Assembly (NCBI RefSeq): GCF_003253485.1
Contig: NZ_QKTX01000002.1
Location: 310,001 to 374,000, forward strand
Direction: 5' to 3'
Origin: Algoriphagus aquaeductus
GTDB taxonomy: Bacteria > Bacteroidota > Bacteroidia > Cytophagales > Cyclobacteriaceae
Length of the DNA: 64,000 nucleotides
The notes beneath the pieces were generated by a model. The model saw only the letters and a program-made list of their open reading frames with translations. It was not told the origin of the DNA and did no database searches. Both the position numbers and the translations under genes were made by a program. Shown here piece after piece: positions 45,869 to 52,607 of this stretch (the first letter of the stretch is position 1; every line of letters starts with the position of its first letter).

Positions 45869-46710
45869 CAGAGCATTCCTAATTTGGTTTCGAAATAGGT
45901 GCCTACCAAAAGCGAAAGTTTTTGTGAATTGGGAATTCTGACTCTTTTCTGGGTAATTACCTCGGCGGGCAGCCCCTTGATTTTGTCAAAAAGCTTTTGG
46001 TAGTAGAGATAGGCTACACGAACTCCAAGTTTAGCTCCTGAAGGGAGTTGTTCGATTCCAACCAAGGAATCGTTGAAGTCTTTCTGTATATCCTCTTCAA
46101 TCAGTGCTTTGGCGGATTTGTCAAACTGTGTAAAATCCACTCCTGGAAAATATACCCTACCTCTTTCTTCAAAATCACTTTTGATGTCGCGTAAAAAATT
46201 CACCTTTTGGAATGCGGCACCCAGCTTGCAGGCAGGTTCCCTGAGCCGCTCATACATCGCCTGATTCCCTTCGCAAAATACTTTCAAACACATTAACCCT
46301 ACCACCTCCGCAGACCCATAGATGTACTCGTGGTACTTGGAATCATTGTACGTTTTGAAGTCCAGATCCATTTCCATGCTATGCAAAAAGGCCTCAATAA
46401 GGTCTTTATCAATCTGATACTTATTAACCATCAACTGGAATGCGTGTAGGACAGGATTTAGAGAAATTCCTGTTTCGATCGCTTCGTAGGTATCCTTTTT
46501 GAATCGATGAAGTAAGGCTTGCTTATCCTTATCGTGAAATGTGTCAACGATTTCATCGGCATATCGGACAAATCCATAGATGGCATAAATAGGCAGATGG
46601 AATTTTTTGTCCAGGGTTTTGATTCCCAGCGTAAAGCTCGTGCTGTATCGCTGAGTGATCAGCTTGCTGCACTCAAGGGTGGTTTGGTCAAAAAGCGCAA
46701 TTGCATCCAT
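45868..46710 (-). CDS. crtB: Phytoene synthase
   Basis: 280 residues of the squalene/phytoene synthase fold. The two aspartate-rich substrate motifs are YADEIVDTFHD and FLRDIKSDFEERGRVYFP; the entry motif SKLITQRYSTSFTLGIK and GAAFQKVNFLRD are also typical. It condenses two GGPP molecules to 15-cis-phytoene, the first committed pigment step. No GGPP synthase lies in the cluster. Confidence 0.95.
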   Translation of the reverse strand: MDAIALFDQTTLECSKLITQRYSTSFTLGIKTLDKKFHLPIYAIYGFVRYADEIVDTFHDKDKQALLHRFKKDTYEAIETGISLNPVLHAFQLMVNKYQIDKDLIEAFLHSMEMDLDFKTYNDSKYHEYIYGSAEVVGLMCLKVFCEGNQAMYERLREPACKLGAAFQKVNFLRDIKSDFEERGRVYFPGVDFTQFDKSAKALIEEDIQKDFNDSLVGIEQLPSGAKLGVRVAYLYYQKLFDKIKGLPAEVITQKRVRIPNSQKLSLLVGTYFETKLGML

Positions 46711-46731
46711 TGCTTTAATATACCTTTTTGT

Positions 46732-48216
46732 CTACAAATTGTTTTCTTTCATCACTTCTTTGGCCACCACATGGCCTGAAATCAGCGAAGGGGGAACACC
46801 CGGCCCAGGAACGGTAAGCTGACCGGTATAATACAGGTTGCTGACTTTTTTGTTTTTCAGTCCAGGCTTTAAAATTGCGGTTTGGAGGAGCGTATTCGCC
46901 AGTCCATAGGCATTTCCTTTGAAGGCATGGTAATCGGATTTGAAATCACTGTGCGCATATGAGCGCTTAAAAATCACGTGAGAACGGATTTCCTGCCCGG
47001 AAATTTTCTCCAAACGATCCATAATTAGGTGAAAATATTTTTCTCTCATTTCTTCCGAATCTTTTAAATCGGGAGCCAGAGGAATCAACAAGAACAAATT
47101 TTCCATGCCTTCCGGAGCTACTGTGGGATCCGTGATTGAAGGGACCGAAGCATAAAAAAGAGGCTTTTCAGGCCATCTTGGATTTTTATAAATCGCGTCA
47201 GCATGAGGACCTAGAGGTTCATCAAAAAACAGGTTGTGATGCCTCAGATTTTTAAGCCGCTTATTGATTCCTAAATAAAACAATAAGCTGGAAGGTGCCA
47301 TTACCCGTTTGTCCCAATACGCTTCGGTATAGTTGCTGTATTTGGGGTTGAGGAGATGCTTGTCCACGTGGTGATAGTCTGCCCCGGCTACCACTATATC
47401 TGCATCGATTTTTTCACCGGATTTCAAACGGATGTTCCTAGCCTGGCCCTGGACAATTTCGATCTCTTCCACTTCAGCCGAATAGCGAATTTTTACCCCC
47501 TTTTCTTCCGCAAGGCTGACCATCCCTTTGATGATTTCATGCATCCCTTTTTTGGGATACCATGTCCCCAATGCGATATCCGCATAATTCATGAGACTAT
47601 ACAAGGCCGGGATATTTTCAGCAGTCTCCCCCAGAAAAAGTACCGGAAACTCCATCAGTCGAATGATTTTATCATGACTGAAAAACTTCCTGACATGCTT
47701 GGACATGGACTGGAAAATATCCATCCGCACCATATCCACTACTAATTTTGGCGAGGCAAATTCCAATAGAGATCGACTCGGTTTATTGACCAAATCGTGG
47801 ATACCCACTTCATATTTATACTTTGCTTGGGTTAAAAACTTATCCAAATTAGCTCCTGCCCCGGGCTCAATCCGGTCAAGCATGGCTTTGAATTGATCCA
47901 AATCTGCCGGAATATCCAGCGTATCGTTTGCTCCATAAATCACCGCATAGGATGGATCAAGCCGGATCAAATCGTAGTAATCAGCCGGTTTTTTACCAAA
48001 ATGTGCAAAATAATCTTCAAAGACATCGGGCATCCAATACCAACTGGGCCCCATATCAAAAACAAACCCCTGATGTTCGAACTTTCTAGCTCTACCACCG
48101 GGGGTATCGTTTTTCTCAAGAAGGGTGACTGAACAATTGGGATTGATTGCCAGGTGTGTGGCTGCCGAAAGTCCGGCAAAACCAGACCCGATCACCACCA
48201 CGTGCTTTTTTGACAT
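46732..48216 (-). CDS. crtI: Phytoene desaturase CrtI
   Basis: 494 residues. The FAD-binding motif is VVVIGSGFAGLSAATHLA, followed by LLEKNDTPGGRARKFEHQG; the C-terminal bacterial-type phytoene dehydrogenase signature is NLYYTGQLTVPGPGVPPSLISG. It desaturates phytoene to lycopene using FAD. No second CrtI-like gene (CrtD, for 3',4'-desaturation) is in the cluster, so either this enzyme adds that step or crtD is elsewhere. It starts four bases after the sigma factor stop. Confidence 0.95.
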   Translation of the reverse strand: MSKKHVVVIGSGFAGLSAATHLAINPNCSVTLLEKNDTPGGRARKFEHQGFVFDMGPSWYWMPDVFEDYFAHFGKKPADYYDLIRLDPSYAVIYGANDTLDIPADLDQFKAMLDRIEPGAGANLDKFLTQAKYKYEVGIHDLVNKPSRSLLEFASPKLVVDMVRMDIFQSMSKHVRKFFSHDKIIRLMEFPVLFLGETAENIPALYSLMNYADIALGTWYPKKGMHEIIKGMVSLAEEKGVKIRYSAEVEEIEIVQGQARNIRLKSGEKIDADIVVAGADYHHVDKHLLNPKYSNYTEAYWDKRVMAPSSLLFYLGINKRLKNLRHHNLFFDEPLGPHADAIYKNPRWPEKPLFYASVPSITDPTVAPEGMENLFLLIPLAPDLKDSEEMREKYFHLIMDRLEKISGQEIRSHVIFKRSYAHSDFKSDYHAFKGNAYGLANTLLQTAILKPGLKNKKVSNLYYTGQLTVPGPGVPPSLISGHVVAKEVMKENNL

Positions 48217-48220
48217 AGAA

Positions 48221-48733
48221 TTAATTTTTGTGCTTATAGACCATCAAGTCCTCTTTGAGAAGCTTACGGGCAATATGGATTCTATTTTTTACAGTTCCTA
48301 TCGGGATTTGGAGCTTATCTGCAATTTCATGGTATTTAAATCCTCTGAAATGCATCATAAACGGAGTTTTATATACATCATCCAACTTATCAATGGCAAC
48401 TTGGATATCGTCCATGGTAAAGCTTCCAAAAACCCCGTTTTCTATCAGGGCATCACTGGAATTGATGTAGTGAAGATTGTCTGTTGTGTCAACAAAAGTA
48501 CCCCTTCTCACCATTCGTTGATAGTTGGTGATAAAGGTGTTTTTCATAATAGTATACAACCATGCCTTCAGGTTGGTGCCCTCTGTAAATTTATCTCTGT
48601 TGGTAAATGCTTTTACCATAGTATCCTGAAGCAGATCATTGGCATCGTCAACATCACGGGTAAGTTTCATTGCAAAAGGCTTCAATGAACTCGAAAGCTT
48701 TTGGAGAGAGTAGCTAAATTCTAGAGTTGTCAT
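48221..48733 (-). CDS. ECF-type RNA polymerase sigma factor, first gene of the crt operon
   Basis: 170 residues from the ATG at 48733. The frame is open to 48757, but that upstream ATG overlaps the promoter -7 element and is excluded. Region 2 contains DVDDANDLLQDTMVKAF and LKAWLYTIMKNTFIT; region 4 ends with the helix-turn-helix YHEIADKLQIPIGTVKNRIH. No anti-sigma gene is adjacent. It is co-transcribed with crtI (four-base gap). In Streptomyces an ECF sigma (LitS) paired with a B12-MerR regulator (LitR) drives light-induced carotenoid genes; the same pairing here suggests an analogous circuit, an inference from layout. Confidence 0.9.
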   Translation of the reverse strand: MTTLEFSYSLQKLSSSLKPFAMKLTRDVDDANDLLQDTMVKAFTNRDKFTEGTNLKAWLYTIMKNTFITNYQRMVRRGTFVDTTDNLHYINSSDALIENGVFGSFTMDDIQVAIDKLDDVYKTPFMMHFRGFKYHEIADKLQIPIGTVKNRIHIARKLLKEDLMVYKHKN

Positions 48734-48754
48734 GGCTGCGTTGTTTTGTTTAAT

Positions 48755-48785
48755 CAAATCTAGACATCTTTAAACAAAATGCAAA
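48755..48785 (-). promoter_or_regulatory. Consensus Bacteroidota promoter of the sigma-crt operon
   Basis: On the minus strand TTTG (48782-48785), exactly 19 bases, TAGATTTG (48755-48762), a perfect fit to the TTTG-N19-TAnnTTTG pattern of the Bacteroidota primary sigma factor. A start of transcription about seven bases further would give a leader of about 15 bases before the ATG at 48733. This is the only full-consensus promoter I found in the window. Confidence 0.85.
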
Positions 48786-48793
48786 CATTTTGT
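48774..48793. promoter_or_regulatory. Perfect 8-4-8 palindrome over the -33 element; candidate CarH operator
   Basis: ACAAAATG, CAAA, CATTTTGT. The four-base centre is precisely the -33 TTTG of the promoter read on the minus strand, so a protein bound here would block RNA polymerase. MerR-family regulators bind such dyads, and the CarH-like gene is the nearest regulator. I found no second copy upstream of cruF or tspO. Confidence 0.75.
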
Positions 48794-48873
48794 AGAATTA
48801 ATTTTAAAAAAGATTAAACAAAAAATGATAAATGGTCAATTTTTTAGATAATTAGCCATTTAAGCATTAAAAA

Positions 48874-48896
48874 AGGCGCTTTTTTGAAAAGCGCCT
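48874..48896 (-). terminator. Terminator of the cruF-crtZ-carH unit
   Basis: AGGCGCTTTT, three-base loop, AAAAGCGCCT; on the minus strand it is followed by TTTTTTA. It lies downstream of the CarH-like gene and separates this unit from the sigma-crt operon promoter. Confidence 0.85.
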
Positions 48897-48925
48897 CTGT
48901 TTAAATTAATCTGATTTTTGTTTAA

Positions 48926-49822
48926 CTATTTCTCTTGAGGTACCTGCTCAATTTCTTCCAGGAGCTCCTTGATGTCCCGGATATAATTCATTTGCCGAAC
49001 ATTCTTAGGGAAGACCAAATCCTGCCCAATCACCTGATAGCCTGTGACTAAAATCTCGGAAGAAGAAAATCGCTCTGAGAGTGCATTTACATATTCCTGC
49101 ACATATTCCGAAGAAGGGGAGGTCGTGATTACAGTCAGGAGAAAATCAGGTTGATGGAGTTTGTAAACGGAGAGCAAATCATCGTTTGGAGTACTTTGCC
49201 CCAAGTAAATTACTTTATGTCCTTTGGACTTGATCAGATAGCTGGCAAACAAAAGGGAAATTTCGTGGAGTTCTCCTTCAGGAAGGAACAGTAGAAATTT
49301 TTTTCCTCCCCCTTGCGTGATTTGTCCGTCAATGGCCACGATGAGCTTTTGGCGGACCAGGTTGGATATAAAATGCTCCTGTGCCGGATTGATTGCACCG
49401 GTCTGCCAAAGCACCCCGATTTTGGACATGAAGGGATAGATAATATTGAGCATGGTTTGTTCAAAACCCAACTTGAGAATATTGGTGCTCAATATTTTAT
49501 CGAAACGATCCTCATCCATTTCAATCATGCAGATGGTGAGTGCATGGATTTGGTCGTCATGGGTTAGGGAACGCTCAGTGAGCTTCATCACTTCCTCCCG
49601 GATTTCATTGGATTCCATGGATGCGATTTTGCTGATTTTGAACCCGTTGTCATTCAGCAAGGCAACATTAAGAATCAGCTTGAGATCATCATCGTCGTAA
49701 AAACGGATGTTGGTATCTGTCCGCTTGGGGCTAAGAAGGCTGTAGCGCTGCTCCCAAATGCGGAGTGTATGGGCTTTAATCCCAGACAACTGTTCCAAGT
49801 CTTTGATCGAATAAGTGCTCAC
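48926..49822 (-). CDS. carH: CarH/LitR-like MerR regulator with B12-binding photoreceptor domain
   Basis: 298 residues. The MerR helix-turn-helix is at 1-70 (SIKDLEQLSGIKAHTLRIWE). The helical cap follows, with W139-x9-E149-H150 (VLWQTGAINPAQEHF), the W-x9-E-H signature of light-sensing CarH. The cobalamin domain begins near residue 175, with His186 in GELHEIS as the expected lower axial ligand; the usual E-x-H-x-x-G ends in Ser here. CarH tetramers carrying adenosylcobalamin repress DNA in the dark and fall apart in light. It overlaps crtZ (ATGA) and stands directly upstream of the sigma-crt operon. The symbol follows family similarity; function in this strain is inferred. Confidence 0.88.
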   Translation of the reverse strand: MSTYSIKDLEQLSGIKAHTLRIWEQRYSLLSPKRTDTNIRFYDDDDLKLILNVALLNDNGFKISKIASMESNEIREEVMKLTERSLTHDDQIHALTICMIEMDEDRFDKILSTNILKLGFEQTMLNIIYPFMSKIGVLWQTGAINPAQEHFISNLVRQKLIVAIDGQITQGGGKKFLLFLPEGELHEISLLFASYLIKSKGHKVIYLGQSTPNDDLLSVYKLHQPDFLLTVITTSPSSEYVQEYVNALSERFSSSEILVTGYQVIGQDLVFPKNVRQMNYIRDIKELLEEIEQVPQEK

Positions 49823-50271
49823 TTTTCTTCGTTTTTAAAGAATTCTTTGGGTACTACAAATAAGCCAAAGGATACAGCATCATCCTTTAAATTGGTTTTG
49901 TGATGGGCTTGATGAGCTTTGAATATCCCTTTAAGAAAGGTGTTTTTGGGACGGTCAAACCATTTAAGTCGCCGATGCACCATCACATCATGGAGGATAA
50001 AGTAAAGCAGCCCATAAAGACTAATCCCTACTCCCATCCAAAATCTATAATCAAGGGTGTCTATTCCCAACAGGATCAAAATCACTGCCACACTTCCAAA
50101 GATCAAGGAAAACACGTCATTCCACTCAAAAAACGACTTTGAAGGCTGATGATGTGTTTTATGGATTATCCAAAGAGGACCATGCATCAGGTACTTATGG
50201 ATAAACCAGCCTGAAAATTCCATGCATGCAAAGCCCAATGCTATAAATCCTATTGCCTTAATCATTAACAC
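49819..50271 (-). CDS. crtZ: Carotenoid 3-hydroxylase CrtZ (fatty-acid hydroxylase superfamily)
   Basis: 150 residues (a second Met at residue 3 is an alternative start). Di-iron histidine motifs: HKYLMHG (HxxxxH), HKTHHQP (HxxHH), HDVMVHRR and HQAHHKT (HxxHH), the pattern of bacterial CrtZ. Four hydrophobic segments anchor it. It hydroxylates C3 of the beta ring. It overlaps the CarH-like gene by four bases and follows the CruF-like gene after 70 bases. Confidence 0.92.
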   Translation of the reverse strand: MLMIKAIGFIALGFACMEFSGWFIHKYLMHGPLWIIHKTHHQPSKSFFEWNDVFSLIFGSVAVILILLGIDTLDYRFWMGVGISLYGLLYFILHDVMVHRRLKWFDRPKNTFLKGIFKAHQAHHKTNLKDDAVSFGLFVVPKEFFKNEEK

Positions 50272-50341
50272 AGTAACTCAATTGAAGGGGTTTTGTTAGA
50301 AATTGAATTTCAATTGCGGTTAGAATACTTTTTTTCGATGC

Positions 50342-51007
50342 TTAGACTTTCAAAGTAAAGTTTAAAACGGTAAAAAACAGAATCCAAATCACCAACAGAA
50401 AGGCTGCGATGGGATTAGATTTTTCAAAATTGGCTTTTCTCCAAATGAGGTGAACCAAAAAAGAAACTCCAAACCAGCCCAGGTAATTGCTAACCGGAAT
50501 AGTATCCCACTTCCAAGCCCAAAAATCCAATGAAACCGCCACAGGCTCAATGATGTAATCGATGGCTGTCATCGCGGTAGCACCCAAAAGAGCAGCATAC
50601 CAGTCGTTGGGTATTTTATGAAAAACCGAACCGGTCAGATAGCTCAAGATAAACCAATTGACTCCAATCACCAATGGCACGTCCCAAAGCTTGGGCCCCA
50701 AAGTAGGACCATAGACGTAATCTCCGTAAAGATATCCGGTGTGTATGCCGATAATCTCAGATAAAAACCCGATCCAAAATGCAGCAGCAGCAAAAATCGG
50801 AAAGGCATCGTTCCAGCCCCGATGATAGAACAGCATCACCACCATGGTAGCAAGTAAATGGGCGGGAGTTAGCAGCAAGAAAAGGTTTTGATACTCAGGC
50901 AGACTTAATCCTATCACGCCGACTACATGGAGTACGACAATGATAATTTTTCCGATCAGCTCTCTGGAAACTTTACGCTCTCCTCGGGATGGGACGTATT
51001 TGTGCAT
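50342..51007 (-). CDS. cruF: CruF-like carotenoid 1',2'-hydratase (DUF422 family)
   Basis: 221 residues with seven or more membrane helices. The family marks are FWIGFLSEIIGIHTGYLYGDY, WDVPLVIGVNWFIL and AMTAIDYIIEPVAV. CruF adds water across the C1' double bond at the acyclic psi end of gamma-carotene or related carotenoids, giving a 1'-hydroxyl. Its presence implies that at least one end of the pigment stays open. First gene of the unit leading to crtZ and carH. Some family members are annotated only as carotenoid biosynthesis protein, so the exact substrate is uncertain. Confidence 0.8.
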   Translation of the reverse strand: MHKYVPSRGERKVSRELIGKIIIVVLHVVGVIGLSLPEYQNLFLLLTPAHLLATMVVMLFYHRGWNDAFPIFAAAAFWIGFLSEIIGIHTGYLYGDYVYGPTLGPKLWDVPLVIGVNWFILSYLTGSVFHKIPNDWYAALLGATAMTAIDYIIEPVAVSLDFWAWKWDTIPVSNYLGWFGVSFLVHLIWRKANFEKSNPIAAFLLVIWILFFTVLNFTLKV

Positions 51008-51044
51008 AATGAGTGGGCAAACAAGGGATTCTGTATGGGATTCC

Positions 51045-51052
51045 TAACTTTG
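51045..51052 (+). promoter_or_regulatory. Possible -7 element (TAACTTTG) of the DUF4286-tspO unit
   Basis: TAACTTTG matches TAnnTTTG and lies 52 bases before the DUF4286 start in the divergent gap with cruF. No well-placed -33 TTTG accompanies it. Confidence 0.45.
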
Positions 51053-51103
51053 TCAGAAAATATTTGTTAGCAAAAAAAGTAAATAAAAGCCAAATCACTG
51101 ATT

Positions 51104-51406
51104 ATGATCCTCTACAATATCACAATAAACGTCACACCTGACATAGAACAAGATTTCATTACCTGGATGAAAAGCGTACATATCCCGGAAGTGCTGGAAA
51201 CGGGAATATTTCAGGATCATAAATTTTACCGCTTGCTTCATGAATCAGAAGATGGTTCGGTTAATTACTGCATTCAATACTTCACCGAAAGCATTGAGCA
51301 GATGATGGAGTATGAAAAAAAACATGCCGGAATGTTGAGAGCTAAAACCCAGGAACGGTACCGGGATAAGGCCGTCGCTTTCAGAACACTTTTGGAGACC
51401 ATCTAA
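51104..51406 (+). CDS. DUF4286 family protein
   Basis: 100 residues, ferredoxin-like small protein. It has the features of DUF4286: MILYNITINVTPDIEQDF, then TWMKSVHIPEVLETG, the segment YCIQYFTESIEQMMEYE and a final RYRDKAVAFRTLLE. Function is unknown; homologues are widespread in Bacteroidota. Its stop shares a base with the tspO start (TAATG), so translation of the two is coupled. Confidence 0.88.
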   Translation: MILYNITINVTPDIEQDFITWMKSVHIPEVLETGIFQDHKFYRLLHESEDGSVNYCIQYFTESIEQMMEYEKKHAGMLRAKTQERYRDKAVAFRTLLETI

Positions 51407-51870
51407 TGTCCAAAACACTCAAACTTATCCTGAGTCTTGCACTTCCTCAAGCAGTAGGAGGTCTTGGGGCACTATTCACCTTTTCCTCAGTGAGAGATTG
51501 GTACTTGACGATCAACAGACCCGTTTGGAATCCTCCCAATTGGATTTTTGGCCCGATGTGGACTACGTTATATGTGTTAATGGGTATCGCTTGTTTCCTG
51601 ATCTGGAAAAGTGAGCATCCACAGAAAAAGCAGCTTTTGACACCTTATTTTGTCCAACTGGCCCTAAATGCCCTGTGGTCTCCTGCTTTTTTTGGTGCCC
51701 AAAGTCCCTTGTTGGGTTTGGTGGTAATTATCCCGCTTTGGGCGATGATATTAATCTGTATCATTCAGTTCAAAAAAGTCAGTACTTGGGCTTCAGGATT
51801 GATGGTTCCTTACCTGCTTTGGGTGTCTTTTGCGACAGCCTTAAATGCTGCGATTTGGTGGTTGAATTGA
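51406..51870 (+). CDS. tspO: TspO/MBR tryptophan-rich sensory protein
   Basis: 154 residues, five helices. The motifs are SVRDWYLTINRPVWNPPNW, with the tryptophans and proline of the ligand-binding region, and IFGPMWTTLYVLMGIACFLIW; the N-terminal LALPQAVGGLGALFTF is also typical. TspO binds porphyrins and other tetrapyrroles, and in Rhodobacter it acts as an oxygen/light-related modulator of pigment genes. Its place next to the CarH/crt region suggests a link to photoprotection. Confidence 0.93.
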   Translation: MSKTLKLILSLALPQAVGGLGALFTFSSVRDWYLTINRPVWNPPNWIFGPMWTTLYVLMGIACFLIWKSEHPQKKQLLTPYFVQLALNALWSPAFFGAQSPLLGLVVIIPLWAMILICIIQFKKVSTWASGLMVPYLLWVSFATALNAAIWWLN

Positions 51871-51937
51871 AAACAGATTTAATTCTTCCCTACCAAAAGG
51901 TGTCCAGAAAGTAAATCAAAAATTGTACTTTTAGCTT

Positions 51938-52246
51938 ATGATCAGCTTGTTTGAGGATAAAATGGAAAAGTTAAAGGCAATTTGTGAAAAGCATTTTGTT
52001 GAAAAACTCTTTGTTTTTGGATCAGCTCTGAGGGCGGATTTTACGGAAAATAGTGATTTGGACTTTGCTGTTTTGCTCTCAGAAGAACTTGACCCTCTTA
52101 CACACGGAGAGTCATTTTTGAATTTGTTGAATGATTTGGAAAAGCTCTTTCAGAAAAAAATAGATTTGGTTTCCTATAGGGTAATCAAAAATCCGATTTT
52201 TAAAAAAGAATTGGGCCAAACCAAAGTTGAGCTTTATGCCGCCTAG
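51938..52246 (+). CDS. mntA: MntA-type nucleotidyltransferase antitoxin
   Basis: 102 residues. The minimal nucleotidyltransferase motif is FVFGSALRADFTENSDLDFAV (G-S-x(8-10)-D-x-D), with the third acid in KIDLVSY. In the HepT-MntA system this protein AMPylates a tyrosine in the toxin to neutralise it. It overlaps the hepT reading frame by eleven bases. The toxin frame is broken. Confidence 0.85.
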   Translation: MISLFEDKMEKLKAICEKHFVEKLFVFGSALRADFTENSDLDFAVLLSEELDPLTHGESFLNLLNDLEKLFQKKIDLVSYRVIKNPIFKKELGQTKVELYAA

Positions 52247-52573
52247 GGAGCTACTCAAGTTGATTTTGGATATTGAATCAATAATCTCAGAGATAGAGGA
52301 GGTGATTGAAATCAGCTCAAAGGATTACAGCAAATTCTGTAATAATTTTTTAGCAGTCAGGACTGTAGAAAGGAATTTGGAAATAATAGGCGAAGCTGTG
52401 AGGAAGATGCTTCATTTTGATCCCACATTCAAATATCATCTACCAGGGATATAATCGGATTGAGAAATATTCTTGCGCATGCCTACGATGCAATAGAGCC
52501 TACTACCCTCTGGAAAATCAATATAAAAGATCTTCCCATTCTCAAAGATGAGATTGGAAAAATAAAAGGATAA
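52236..52573 (+). pseudogene. hepT: Frameshifted HepT-like RNase toxin gene
   Basis: The reading frame from the ATG at 52236 runs MPPRELLKLILDIESII to the in-frame stop at 52452-52454. The family continues one frame over from about 52436: STRDIIGLRNILAHAYDAIE, ending KDEIGKIKG at the TAA 52571-52573. The RNase motif R-x4-H-x-Y (RNILAHAY) lies entirely in the shifted part, so the product of the first frame is inactive. A single-base insertion or deletion near 52435-52451 would restore one protein. No slippery heptamer is visible, so programmed frameshifting is unlikely; sequencing error remains possible. Confidence 0.8.
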
Positions 52574-52600
52574 AAAAAACCAGGCTTTGTGGGCCTGGCT
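52572..52600 (-). terminator. Terminator of the amidohydrolase gene
   Basis: On the minus strand CCAGGC, seven-base loop, GCCTGG, followed by TTTTTTTT. It begins eight bases after the stop codon at 52608. Confidence 0.8.
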
Positions 52601-52607
52601 TTTAAAG

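Noticed and set aside
48734..48757. Longer sigma factor start at 48757
   Set aside because: The upstream ATG overlaps the -7 element of the consensus promoter, so it would not be in the mRNA.
50301..50315. AATTGAATTTCAATT near crtZ as a second CarH operator
   Set aside because: It is palindromic but shares no arm sequence with the 48774-48793 palindrome and is AT-rich enough to arise by chance.
52430..52455. Programmed ribosomal frameshift in hepT
   Set aside because: No slippery heptamer or downstream pseudoknot-like hairpin is visible; mutation or read error is simpler.
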